A stretch of 64,000 bases of DNA, taken from Niallia sp. Man26 (GTDB taxonomy: Bacteria > Bacillota > Bacilli > Bacillales > Cytobacillaceae). This document shows positions 50,462 to 59,068 of this stretch, piece after piece. The DNA lies in NCBI RefSeq assembly GCF_022049065.2, contig NZ_CP095744.1, positions 1,240,001-1,304,000 on the forward strand, in the 5' to 3' direction. The notes under the pieces are model-generated. The model saw only the letters and a program-made list of their open reading frames with translations. It was not told where the DNA came from and ran no database searches. How positions within the stretch are numbered: position 1 is the first letter of the stretch; every line of letters starts with the position of its first letter. Position numbers and translations under genes: made by a program.

Positions 50462-51058
50462 ATGGGTTTTTTCAATAAATTATTTGGAACAAAACAAGAG
50501 GAGGTAGTAAAAATGGAAAAATTAAATATTGGAATCGTATTAGGATCAACTCGTGAGGGACGTGTAAGTCCACAAGTAGGAGCATGGGTAAAAGAACTAG
50601 CAGACAAACGCGGTGACGCAAACTACACAATCATTGATATTGCAGATTATAAATTGCCATTCCTTGGTGAGCCAGGAGCAGACGCATCAGGTGCAGCAGC
50701 ATGGTCAGAAATTATTGCTAAACAAGATGGATTCGTGTTTATTGTGCAGGAATACAACCACTCCATTACAGGTGCTTTAAAAAATGCTTTAGACTTCCTG
50801 CGTGATGAATGGAATAACAAAGCAGCAGGAATTGTATCGTACGGCTCAGTCGGAGGAGCACGCGCTGCAGAACATTTACGCGGCATTTTAGGTGAGCTGC
50901 TAGTTGCAGATGTTCGTGTTCATCCAGCATTGTCCTTGTTCACTGATTTTGAAAACGGCACAGAATTTAAACCGAAAGAAGTGCAAGCAGATTCTGTTAA
51001 CCAAATGCTAGACCAAGTAATTCCATGGTCTACTGCTCTAAAAACAATCCGTAAATAA
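50462..51058 (+). CDS. NADPH-dependent FMN reductase (quinone/azo reductase type)
   Basis: 198 residues from ATG 50462. Flavodoxin-like fold: NIGIVLGSTREGRVSPQVGA, VQEYNHSITGALKNALDFLR, SYGSVGGARAAEHLRGIL. A second in-frame ATG at 50513 has an even better AGGAGG site and would remove the amphipathic MGFFNKLFGTK tail, giving the common 181-residue form, so two products are possible. Probably co-transcribed with the dioxygenase; reduces quinones before ring cleavage (inference). Confidence 0.87.
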   Translation: MGFFNKLFGTKQEEVVKMEKLNIGIVLGSTREGRVSPQVGAWVKELADKRGDANYTIIDIADYKLPFLGEPGADASGAAAWSEIIAKQDGFVFIVQEYNHSITGALKNALDFLRDEWNNKAAGIVSYGSVGGARAAEHLRGILGELLVADVRVHPALSLFTDFENGTEFKPKEVQADSVNQMLDQVIPWSTALKTIRK

Positions 51059-51070
51059 ATTAGTTAGTAA

Positions 51071-51105
51071 AAAAAGCTTGTGCTTCAGTGCACAGGCTTT
51101 TTTTT
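51071..51105 (+). terminator. Intrinsic terminator
   Basis: AAAAAGCTTGTGC pairs with GCACAGGCTTTTT, then more Ts. Ends the quinone-resistance cluster. Confidence 0.85.
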
Positions 51106-51168
51106 GGAAGAATGCTGATTGATTCCTTTTCTATAGTTTCTTACCCACTGATTATTGAGGTAATATAT

Positions 51169-51372
51169 CTATTTTTTTTCACAAGTAACTGGAGACCAGA
51201 AACTATCCTTCTTAATTACTACCGACTCAACCTTCTCGAAATGATCAAAACATTTCTCAATAATAAGGTTATTTTCCTGATGATTTTTAACAATCAAGTT
51301 AATAGCTAATACACCAATGATGAGAATAAAAATGCTTGTAATTATTATTGTATTAAGTTTGTGTTTGTACAA
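51169..51372 (-). CDS. Small membrane-anchored protein
   Basis: 67 residues, TTG start preceded on the minus strand by AAGGAAGGAG. N-terminal span NTIIITSIFILIIGVLAINL, then a short extracytoplasmic tail with two Cys (EKCFDHFEKV; SPVTCEKK). Resembles small DUF3139-like Bacillus proteins; weak assignment. Confidence 0.55.
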   Translation of the reverse strand: MYKHKLNTIIITSIFILIIGVLAINLIVKNHQENNLIIEKCFDHFEKVESVVIKKDSFWSPVTCEKK

Positions 51373-51532
51373 ATAGGAAACGCTCCTTCCTTATACAAAA
51401 TATTAACATTAATAACAGATTTAACCTACTGAAATTTTCTCTTTGACCATTACCTTATCTAGTAAGGCTAAACATAATTAGCCACTAATAGCGAGAAACT
51501 ACAGAAAAAGAAAATAAGGTGAGGTTGTATTG

Positions 51533-52267
51533 ATGAAAATGCTTAGAATATTTCTTTTCCTTTTTACCATCCTTGTTATACCACCTTCTGTTTCCGCTCA
51601 ACAAAAAGTGCCAATCTTAATTTATCATTCAATTGACGAATTTTCCGGACAAGGCTCCAAAGAGTTGTATGTTACTCCTGAAAACTTTGAAAAGCAAATT
51701 GAATATTTACGAAAAGCTGGCTTCACTTTATTAACATTTGAGCGCTGGCAGGACATTTCAAAGGTTAACAAGCCGATTTTTCTTACATTTGATGATGGAT
51801 ACAAAAATAACTGGGAAGTATATAAGATTTTTCGGAAATTGAAAACAGAGCAATTCCAACCGACTGCAACATTTTTTGTTATCGCAGATTTTATTGGTCG
51901 CTCTAATCGGTTATCGAAGGCAGAACTAAAAGAACTTGCTGATTCTGGGATTATCTCCATCCAGTCTCATACAGCAACACACCCTGATTTAACAAAAATA
52001 ACAAACTATCGAGCAGAACTAAAAGGATCGCGAGACACTATTCAAACGATTACTGGCAAACCAGTGATAGCAGTTGCCTATCCGTATGGGAGCTTTAACA
52101 GTAGCGTTATGGAGCAAGCAAAGAGGTACTATAAATTTGGACTTACTACAACTCCTGCCTATTACGCTAACGAAGGCTTGAAAGATGGGGAGTATCTGCT
52201 GCCTCGTATTTATATTAAGTACACAACCTCATTGGATGAATTTACAAAAATAGTGGAAGGAAATTAG
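51533..52267 (+). CDS. Secreted polysaccharide deacetylase
   Basis: 244 residues. Signal peptide IFLFLFTILVIPPSVSAQQ, then a NodB domain: FLTFDDGYKNN (catalytic/metal Asp pair), SHTATHPDL (metal His pair), AVAYPYGSFN. Removes acetyl groups from peptidoglycan or exported glycan. GGTGAGG precedes the start; ATG 51533 is used, with a TTG just before it. Confidence 0.88.
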   Translation: MKMLRIFLFLFTILVIPPSVSAQQKVPILIYHSIDEFSGQGSKELYVTPENFEKQIEYLRKAGFTLLTFERWQDISKVNKPIFLTFDDGYKNNWEVYKIFRKLKTEQFQPTATFFVIADFIGRSNRLSKAELKELADSGIISIQSHTATHPDLTKITNYRAELKGSRDTIQTITGKPVIAVAYPYGSFNSSVMEQAKRYYKFGLTTTPAYYANEGLKDGEYLLPRIYIKYTTSLDEFTKIVEGN

Positions 52268-52407
52268 GGTGGAATGGTGTGTACTCTTTGCCAAGCTGGC
52301 GAAAAATATGAATATTATATGGCATTTTTTGCTAAAGTGAAGACGCTTACCATCAGATAAGATATGATAGAAAAAAGCAGCTTAATTAAAGGGGGGAATG
52401 TAAAGGA

Positions 52408-53298
52408 ATGACTTTAACGAAACTTTCTATTAGTAAAAATAGACAGCTATTAATAGGTGGTATCGCATTATGTATTATCATAGGTTGTATTTACACAGCA
52501 GCAATACTTAATCTAAAAAGGCAAGTGGAACAGGAAAATATGGTCTTAAATGAAGTGAAGGGTGCAAATACAGAATGGAAGAGTAATGGAAAGGAGTATC
52601 ATTTATTAAGTGCAGTTGCGTATTTTCAAATGGAAAAAAAGGTTGGAAATCAGATTATTTTGTCTGGTTCAATGGAGCAAAAGGTAAACGTTCTTGGGAG
52701 TGAGGAATTGATAAGTTCCGCAGAGAAGAAGGTTGAGGGCGAAGAAAGTAATGAACTGCTTTTTTTTGATCCGAAAGTAGAATATGCTACACTTCCTCAA
52801 GAACTGAACAAAGCAGTTACAGAAGATACAAACACATTGATGGAGGCCGCAATTTCCTTTGATAAGCCTTATTCATTAACAGAGCTGGAAGATATTTTAG
52901 GCACCAAGCATGTTAATTGGCTATGGGTCGAATTGGATTCAGCGGTTGATAAAAAATTAAAAGAAGAGGAAGGACAATCAGAAGATTACACCACATATGT
53001 GGAAGGGCATTCGGCTATCGGTTTTCCAGTAAATGGGTCTGGCTTCGAAATAAAAGGGCAGCTTTTTCTTAATAAGCTAGCAAAACAAATGCAGGAAGAG
53101 ACATATCGCAAGGAAGCTCAGCTTATTTTAACAGCGCTTAACAAAACCTCTGCCCCATCTGTTACGGATATTAAGGCAAGAGGTACCGTTGTTTCTGGAA
53201 CACCGGAACAGCTGCAGACTCTAGCGAAATTAAAGATAATCAGAGCATCTACAATTGGCGCTAAAATTACTCAACAAAAGGAGGATCAGGCACTTTGA
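52408..53298 (+). CDS. Membrane-anchored protein resembling anti-sigma-factor output domains
   Basis: 296 residues. One N-terminal span (LLIGGIALCIIIGCIYTAAI) and an external domain with VNWLWVELDS and SAIGFPVNGSGF, similar in pattern to the sigma-factor-regulator N/C-terminal families. No sigma factor lies next to it. Its stop overlaps the TTG start of the following GyrI-like gene, so the two are coupled. Assignment tentative. Confidence 0.55.
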   Translation: MTLTKLSISKNRQLLIGGIALCIIIGCIYTAAILNLKRQVEQENMVLNEVKGANTEWKSNGKEYHLLSAVAYFQMEKKVGNQIILSGSMEQKVNVLGSEELISSAEKKVEGEESNELLFFDPKVEYATLPQELNKAVTEDTNTLMEAAISFDKPYSLTELEDILGTKHVNWLWVELDSAVDKKLKEEEGQSEDYTTYVEGHSAIGFPVNGSGFEIKGQLFLNKLAKQMQEETYRKEAQLILTALNKTSAPSVTDIKARGTVVSGTPEQLQTLAKLKIIRASTIGAKITQQKEDQAL

Positions 53299-53930
53299 AG
53301 CATGAATGGCGAAAACATGAAAAGGGGTTGTACTTGCCAAAAGCAAAACCAGAGCTTGTGACTGTTCCAGAGCAAAAGTTTTTTATGATAGATGGACAAG
53401 GAAATCCGAATGGAGAAGAATTTGCAGAAAAGATTAAGGTCTTATATTCCCTTGCATATGCAATTCGGATGATGCCAAAAGGCGGCTATACACCTCAAGG
53501 GTATTTCGAATATACTGTTTATCCTTTAGAAGGGATATGGAGCTTAACAGAAAAAGGCAGGCAGCTGCAGGAATTAAATAAAGATGAATTTTTATACACG
53601 ATTATGATCAGGCAGCCGGACTTTGTATCAGAAGAATTAGCCCAATTAGTAATGGAACAAGTAAAGAAAAAGAAGCCTCATCCTTATCTGGAGTATGCAT
53701 ATTTCCAAACAGCAGAACAAGAAGAATGTGTGCAGATGCTCCATGTAGGTCCATATGATAATGAACCCGAAACCTTCGCGATAATGCATGAGTTTACTAA
53801 GAATAATAACTTAGAGAGAATATCCCTTGAACACCGGGAAATATATTTATCTGATGCGAGAAAGGCAGCTTCAGCAAAATTAAAAACAGTATTAAGTTAT
53901 AAGATTAGTCATATGCAAACAGAAATATAA
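53295..53930 (+). CDS. GyrI-like small-molecule-binding protein
   Basis: 211 residues. VPEQKFFMIDGQGNPNGEEF and the final EHREIYLSDARK match the GyrI-like (SBM) domain that binds hydrophobic drugs; no HTH. TTG start with AAGGAGG upstream, overlapping the previous stop. May buffer or hydrolyse ligands. Confidence 0.8.
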   Translation: MKHEWRKHEKGLYLPKAKPELVTVPEQKFFMIDGQGNPNGEEFAEKIKVLYSLAYAIRMMPKGGYTPQGYFEYTVYPLEGIWSLTEKGRQLQELNKDEFLYTIMIRQPDFVSEELAQLVMEQVKKKKPHPYLEYAYFQTAEQEECVQMLHVGPYDNEPETFAIMHEFTKNNNLERISLEHREIYLSDARKAASAKLKTVLSYKISHMQTEI

Positions 53931-53940
53931 GGGGGGAAAA

Positions 53941-53966
53941 GGGAACTTAGTCAGTTCCCTTTTTAT
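53941..53966 (+). terminator. Intrinsic terminator
   Basis: GGGAAC (53941-53946) pairs with GTTCCC (53954-53959), then TTTTTAT. Confidence 0.85.
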
Positions 53967-54040
53967 ATGGTTGACTAAAACCTACCAATATTTGTATGAT
54001 TATTGCAAGGAAGCAAGTAACCTCGATTGGAGTGGGGAAT

Positions 54041-54238
54041 ATGAATCAATCAAGCTGTCCGAATTGCAGCGGAAGTGACATCAAGAAGGGGATTATCGCA
54101 TCAGGTGTTAATGCTTTGCATATGTACGCTTACGAAAATAGAAGAAGCGAGCCTTCGCCAATCCTGTCATACTATTGTGCAGATTGCGGGTATATTATTG
54201 GTTCGTTTGTGGAAAATCCCAGCAAAATAAAAGAATGA
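54041..54238 (+). CDS. Small zinc-ribbon protein
   Basis: 65 residues with two Cys pairs, CPNCSGSD and CADCGYIIG, about 40 residues apart. ATG 54041 is preferred because GGAGTGGGG precedes it. Function unknown. Confidence 0.7.
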   Translation: MNQSSCPNCSGSDIKKGIIASGVNALHMYAYENRRSEPSPILSYYCADCGYIIGSFVENPSKIKE

Positions 54239-54292
54239 ATATTTTTATAGTAAGTTAATGTAATTGTTCCTAAATAGATATGGAGGATAGTT

Positions 54293-54901
54293 ATGAATCT
54301 CATTCTGGAATCTAGTAATCTTCAAGATTATTTAAAAGAACAAGTTGAAGTTGATTTTTCTCATCCTCTCATTCAAGCTGCCTCAGAGGAGCTGTTTGTT
54401 AATACATATACAGACTTGGAGAAGGTTAAAAAGGCTTTTGAGTTTGTTCGTGATGAAATTTATCATTCGTGGGATATACAAGGAAAGCTCGTAACTTGTG
54501 CTGCTTCAGATGTGTTGGCAAATAAACAAGGCATATGTTATGCTAAGTCGCATTTGCTAGCAGCAATTCTGCGGTCACAAGGAATTCCAACAGGCTTTTG
54601 TTACCAGAGGCTGCTGCTGTTTCAAACTCCTGAAGAAGGATACTGTGTGCACGCATTAAACGCTGTGTATATAAAATCCCTTTCAAAATGGATTAGATTG
54701 GATGCCAGAGGCAATAAAAAAGGGGTTAATGCTCAGTTTTCCATTGAAAAGGAAAAACTAGCTTTTACTATCAACGAGGAGCTTGGTGAAGTAGACTATC
54801 CTGTCATATACGTTCATCCACATCCGAAGGTACTTGCTGTCCTTAAGGAAAATAAGGATGCGATTACCATGTATAAAGAGCGTTTGCCAGAAGCGCTTTG
54901 A
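54293..54901 (+). CDS. Transglutaminase-like cysteine peptidase family protein
   Basis: 202 residues with a complete triad: C82 (QGICYAKSHLL), H120 (CVHALNAVYI) and D137 (RLDARGN). Family members are peptidases or amidases. ATGGAGG is upstream. Followed 27 bases on by a P-loop kinase-like gene. Confidence 0.85.
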   Translation: MNLILESSNLQDYLKEQVEVDFSHPLIQAASEELFVNTYTDLEKVKKAFEFVRDEIYHSWDIQGKLVTCAASDVLANKQGICYAKSHLLAAILRSQGIPTGFCYQRLLLFQTPEEGYCVHALNAVYIKSLSKWIRLDARGNKKGVNAQFSIEKEKLAFTINEELGEVDYPVIYVHPHPKVLAVLKENKDAITMYKERLPEAL

Positions 54902-54928
54902 GTTTAATAGAGCGGTGGAGGAAAACCT

Positions 54929-55474
54929 ATGAAACATAAACCTTACGTTATTTCTATTGCTGCTGTGTCTGGCGGCGGCAAAACGGCAGTAGCAAAGCAC
55001 TTAGCAGCTAAGTGGAATAAAGGAGTGCAACTTATTCATTTTGATGACTATGAGTTAAAAGGACCGCATCACTTTGGGGAATGGGCCAAGAATAGTGGAG
55101 ATTATAATGATTGGGATGTTCTACCTATTGTTGTCGATATTTGCTCATCACTTGAAAATCCAGCGGTTGAAATTATTATTTTAGATTATCCGTTCTCCAC
55201 TCTTAATACCCAGTTGCAGCATTTGATAGATTTATCTATTTACATAGACACTCCGTTAGATATTGCGATGGCCCGAAGGATAGTTCGTGATGAGTTTAGC
55301 TCTATTACTGAAATACGAACAAATTGTCAAAGTTACTTGAATGAAGGCAGACGCGCATATCAAGTCATGGTTGAAAAAGTAAAGCCAAGCGCTGATATAG
55401 TAATCGATGGTACATTACAGCTGGAAGAAATAACAGCTAGGATATTTACTAACATAAAACAGGAGCGGAAGTAG
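54929..55474 (+). CDS. P-loop kinase-like protein (uridine kinase type)
   Basis: 181 residues. Walker A variant SGGGKTAVAKHLA at the N-terminus, HFDDYE, LDYPFST, and YIDTPLDIAMARRIVRDEF as LID/Walker B regions. Resembles the uridine-kinase-like or phosphotransferase group; substrate unknown. GGTGGAGG upstream. Two bases before the Nudix gene. Confidence 0.75.
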   Translation: MKHKPYVISIAAVSGGGKTAVAKHLAAKWNKGVQLIHFDDYELKGPHHFGEWAKNSGDYNDWDVLPIVVDICSSLENPAVEIIILDYPFSTLNTQLQHLIDLSIYIDTPLDIAMARRIVRDEFSSITEIRTNCQSYLNEGRRAYQVMVEKVKPSADIVIDGTLQLEEITARIFTNIKQERK

Positions 55475-55476
55475 TA

Positions 55477-55941
55477 ATGAATATAAGGATTTCAGCTAAA
55501 GCAATAATCATAGATAATGACAAGTTATTGTTAACGAAGAATCAAGACGACGAAGGGTATTTTTATTTATTCCCAGGCGGCGGGCAGGAGCACGGTGAAA
55601 CATTGGAACAGGCCGTTAGAAGAGAGTGCCTGGAAGAAGTCGGGGAACAAGTGGAAGTCGGTTCATTGGTTTTTATTCGCGAATATATCGGCAAAAACCA
55701 TGAGCATGCTTCGTTTGATTATGACTTCCATCAAGTTGAGCATTATTTTATTTGTAATATAGAAAATGGTCAAAGTGAAAAAACAAAACCAGCAAATCCT
55801 GACACTAATCAAGTCGGTCTTGAATGGCTGCCTATCGATAAGTTACTTGACTACAGGATATATCCGAAAGAACTGCTTCAACAAATTATTAACTATACAC
55901 AAAATATCACCACACCTGTATATTTAGGAGACATTAATTAA
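55477..55941 (+). CDS. Nudix hydrolase
   Basis: 154 residues. Nudix box GGGQEHGETLEQAVRRECLE then EVGEQV, fully canonical. CAGGAGCGG upstream. Probably in one operon with the kinase-like and transglutaminase-like genes. Substrate unknown. Confidence 0.88.
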   Translation: MNIRISAKAIIIDNDKLLLTKNQDDEGYFYLFPGGGQEHGETLEQAVRRECLEEVGEQVEVGSLVFIREYIGKNHEHASFDYDFHQVEHYFICNIENGQSEKTKPANPDTNQVGLEWLPIDKLLDYRIYPKELLQQIINYTQNITTPVYLGDIN

Positions 55942-55987
55942 TATACGCTTTTGAAACCAAAAAGGAGGAAAGATACTGCAGCATTGA

Positions 55988-56407
55988 TTAGTTTATTTCC
56001 CGCAGTCTCTTCCCATCATGCATCTCTTGAATGCCTTCCTCACAGACCCCGTATGAACGCCAAGAGCATGTTTCACATACTACTTGAATATCGGCAGGCA
56101 CAGTTCGATTTCGAACAGCTGCTTCAATATTCCGCCACTGCAGTATCTCGCCAATTTGAAGGCCTAACTTTTTGAGAATGGCAGCATCTCTTTCATATAT
56201 ATGTGGATCCTGACAGTGATACTTCCCTGAGTTTGGGTATTTTTCGCATAAATGATCAGGTTCATTTACGATTTGAATATATGTATGAGGATTATTTCTC
56301 AATGTTTGATGCAGTTTTGTCATGTTTTTTACATATTCCTCTGAATATCCCATGCCTCTGTATCCTAATAGACAAAAAAGATGATGACCTCGCAATTTAT
56401 ACATCAT
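55988..56407 (-). CDS. DUF1284 family protein
   Basis: 139 residues. YKLRGHHLFCLLGYRGMGYS is the DUF1284 signature, and several Cys/His residues later (CEKYPNSGKYHCQDPH; VCETCSWRSYGVC) suggest metal or Fe-S binding. GGAGG lies 6 bases before the ATG at 56407. Function unknown. Confidence 0.8.
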   Translation of the reverse strand: MMYKLRGHHLFCLLGYRGMGYSEEYVKNMTKLHQTLRNNPHTYIQIVNEPDHLCEKYPNSGKYHCQDPHIYERDAAILKKLGLQIGEILQWRNIEAAVRNRTVPADIQVVCETCSWRSYGVCEEGIQEMHDGKRLREIN

Positions 56408-56423
56408 TCTAATCCTCCGTAAA

Positions 56424-56468
56424 AATAATAAGTTAACCATAAAGAATATATGGTTAACTTATTATTAA
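56424..56468. promoter_or_regulatory. 18-bp inverted repeat before the DUF1284 gene
   Basis: AATAATAAGTTAACCATA and TATGGTTAACTTATTATT are perfect arms around AAGAATA. It lies just upstream of the DUF1284 ribosome site, so it could be an operator, an RNA hairpin or a terminator for rightward transcripts. No T run. Confidence 0.5.
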
Positions 56469-56579
56469 TATAACATTTAATGATGTTATCGTAAATATAG
56501 ATGGTTTTTACATGTTTAAATAAAATCAATTTAATGAGAAATCAGCTGCCAATATTATGGAAGCTGATTTTTTTTGCAG

Positions 56580-58313
56580 CTAATTCAAATCGAATTGTCG
56601 CGAGTAAAGCTGGGCATATGTTCCATTGTTTCGAATTAACTTATCATGTGAGCCTTCCTCTAAAATACCATCTTTATTTAAAATGATGATTCGGTCTGCA
56701 TTGCGAATGCTTGACAGGCGGTGTGCGATTACAATCGTAGTCCTATTCTTTGTTAACGCTTCCAACGATTTCTTGACAACTGCTTCGCTTGCGTTATCCA
56801 AGGCACTTGTCGCTTCGTCAAAAATAAGAATGGACGGGTTTTTCAGAAAAACTCGGGCAATGCTGAGGCGCTGCTTTTGGCCACCAGACAGCTTAATGCC
56901 TCGTTGACCTATTTCAGAGTGGTAGCCGTTCGGTAAGTTCATAATAAAATCATGGGCATCAGCATGCTTTGCGGCTGTGATTATTTCATCTATCGTTGCA
57001 GCAGGCTTGCCATAGCGAATATTATCTAGAATGGTGCCTGTAAATAGATAAACATCTTGCTGGACAATGCCAATTGATCTTCTTAAATAATCGAGTTTAT
57101 AATCTCGGACATCCATATTATCTACGAGCACTTTGCCTTCTGACACATCATAAAAGCGGGGGATGAGGGAACATAATGATGTCTTTCCGATTCCTGACAT
57201 CCCAACTAAAGCGACATACTCACCTGGCTGTATACACAAAGACAAATTCTCGAAAACATTATGCAAACGGTCTTCATAGCGGAAGGAAATATGGCGGAAC
57301 TCCACTTTTCCAGCTATGACAGCTCTGGGTAAGCTTTGTGTTTCTGCTTCAGGTTTGGTTTTCATAATTTCCATAAATCGCTGAAAGCCTGTAATCCCTT
57401 CTTGTAGCTGTGTGCTCATATGTGCAAGATGAGAAACAGGTTCAATCATAAAGTTGATATACAGCAAAAAAGTCAGCAAATCAGCTAAGTCTAATGTTTC
57501 GTTGGTAATTTTGGCACTGCCGATGACGACTACTGTTACAGTGATTAGTTGGAGCAATACTTGAAAAATATTATAGAAAGTTGCTTCTGCTTTATATGTG
57601 TTTTTACGGCTTTCAAAAAAAGAGCTGTTCTTTTGGTTGAATTTTAGTATTTCTTCTTGTTCGTTAACAAAGGATTTCACTGTTCTTATACCGGCTAAAC
57701 TGTCCTCAACCTGAGCATTAACCTCGGCAATCCGTTCTTTGTTGTTACGTAACGCTTTATTAACCACCTTATTAAACAAGAAGGCACATATAGCCAAAAC
57801 TGGGGTAAAACAAAATACAACAATAGTTAAAGCTGCATTGATATGAAACAGAATAACGAAAGCGCCGAAAAAGCGGACGCTGTATTTCAGATAATCTTCC
57901 GGTCCATGATGGTACAGCTCTGAGAGGAGCAGCAAATCATTGGTAATTCTGGACATTAGCTGACCCGTTTTTTCTTTATCAAAAAAGCTGAAAGGCAGAC
58001 TTTGCATATGCGCAAACAGCTCACTTCGCATGTCTGTTTCCATGCGAGCACCAAGCTCATGCCCTTTATAATCAACATAAAAATAGATAAGATTTTGCAC
58101 GATAACCAATGCAAGCATTAACCCGCCGACCCAATATATCTGATCCAATCCGGCCGAATAACTTCCAGCTAGAAAATCCTTTGTAATATAGCGCACAAGC
58201 AATGGAAAAGCCAATGCTAGAGTTGATGCGAGCAAAGCACAAGCTAGAATGGAAAAAAACTGCTTTAAATATGGCTGATAATAGGAAAGAAATTTCTTTA
58301 TAGGAAAATCCAT
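56580..58313 (-). CDS. ABC exporter (homodimeric half-transporter type)
   Basis: 577 residues: six membrane spans, then Walker A GMSGIGKTS (unusual Met and Ile), Q-loop VQQDVYLFTG, signature LSGGQ, Walker B ILIFDEATSALD and switch His IAHRLSS. All catalytic residues are present, so it can work as a homodimer. Probably lipid, drug or peptide export. It stands alone. Confidence 0.88.
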   Translation of the reverse strand: MDFPIKKFLSYYQPYLKQFFSILACALLASTLALAFPLLVRYITKDFLAGSYSAGLDQIYWVGGLMLALVIVQNLIYFYVDYKGHELGARMETDMRSELFAHMQSLPFSFFDKEKTGQLMSRITNDLLLLSELYHHGPEDYLKYSVRFFGAFVILFHINAALTIVVFCFTPVLAICAFLFNKVVNKALRNNKERIAEVNAQVEDSLAGIRTVKSFVNEQEEILKFNQKNSSFFESRKNTYKAEATFYNIFQVLLQLITVTVVVIGSAKITNETLDLADLLTFLLYINFMIEPVSHLAHMSTQLQEGITGFQRFMEIMKTKPEAETQSLPRAVIAGKVEFRHISFRYEDRLHNVFENLSLCIQPGEYVALVGMSGIGKTSLCSLIPRFYDVSEGKVLVDNMDVRDYKLDYLRRSIGIVQQDVYLFTGTILDNIRYGKPAATIDEIITAAKHADAHDFIMNLPNGYHSEIGQRGIKLSGGQKQRLSIARVFLKNPSILIFDEATSALDNASEAVVKKSLEALTKNRTTIVIAHRLSSIRNADRIIILNKDGILEEGSHDKLIRNNGTYAQLYSRQFDLN

Positions 58314-58593
58314 GTTTTAACCCCTTAAATGTATTATTTAAATAATTCATATAAGGGGATACACATCTGAAAAATTATGAATCAGTGCGCCCCTTATAGT
58401 TTTCTGCGCATAAAATCATGTTTTTGTTTTTCATCTGAATTCCTCCTTAGCTTAGATAGATTCATTATATACTGCAGTCAGAATGTTTAGAATACAGGTA
58501 TGTAAGTTAATTTTGCCTAAATAATTACATTTTGCGCTCTATAGATGGAAGCAAGCACCAAACTTTAGAGCGCTTGCTTTTTTATGTATAAAA

Positions 58594-58881
58594 TTAGACT
58601 TCATTAGGAAGAAGCCCCCATGCTTCTGTTAAGGCTTTGGCGATTGCTTGCAGTGCCTTCTGTTCGTCTGCACCATCTGCCCACACCTTGAAATATGCTC
58701 CCGGTTTTATTTCCAATGACATAACCTCCATTATGGCACAGGGAGAGTTTTGTAGATTTACTGAACGGTTATTATATTCGAGGAAAATTCGCGATTGAAA
58801 CATAGAGGCACTGCTTACTAACAAACATGCCGGGCGGGCAAATCCTGTTATGGCAATAATGTTAAAATGCATTTCTGTCAT
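58594..58881 (-). CDS. HPr-like protein without the active-site histidine
   Basis: 95 residues. ITGFARPACLLVSSASMFQS aligns with GLHARPA of HPr, with Phe at the His15 place. SVNLQNSPCAIMEVMSLEIK has an insertion where the Ser46 helix begins. The C-terminal KVWADGADEQKALQAIAKAL is clearly HPr-like. It cannot carry phosphate for the PTS in the normal way. AAAGGAG is upstream on the minus strand. Second HPr-like oddity in the window (see 28352). Confidence 0.7.
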   Translation of the reverse strand: MTEMHFNIIAITGFARPACLLVSSASMFQSRIFLEYNNRSVNLQNSPCAIMEVMSLEIKPGAYFKVWADGADEQKALQAIAKALTEAWGLLPNEV

Positions 58882-59068
58882 TTTTTGAAACTACTCCTTT
58901 CATCCAAGGTAAAATATGGATGTCTGTATCTTTATTATGGTATAGAAAAACAGTGTACCGGTAACCTAATCATCGCAAAAGATTGCCTAATACTCTCACA
59001 GCACTTACTAAAATTACAGGAATTGGTTTATAATCACTAATAGTGCGTGAGGTTTTAAGGAGGCAGTT

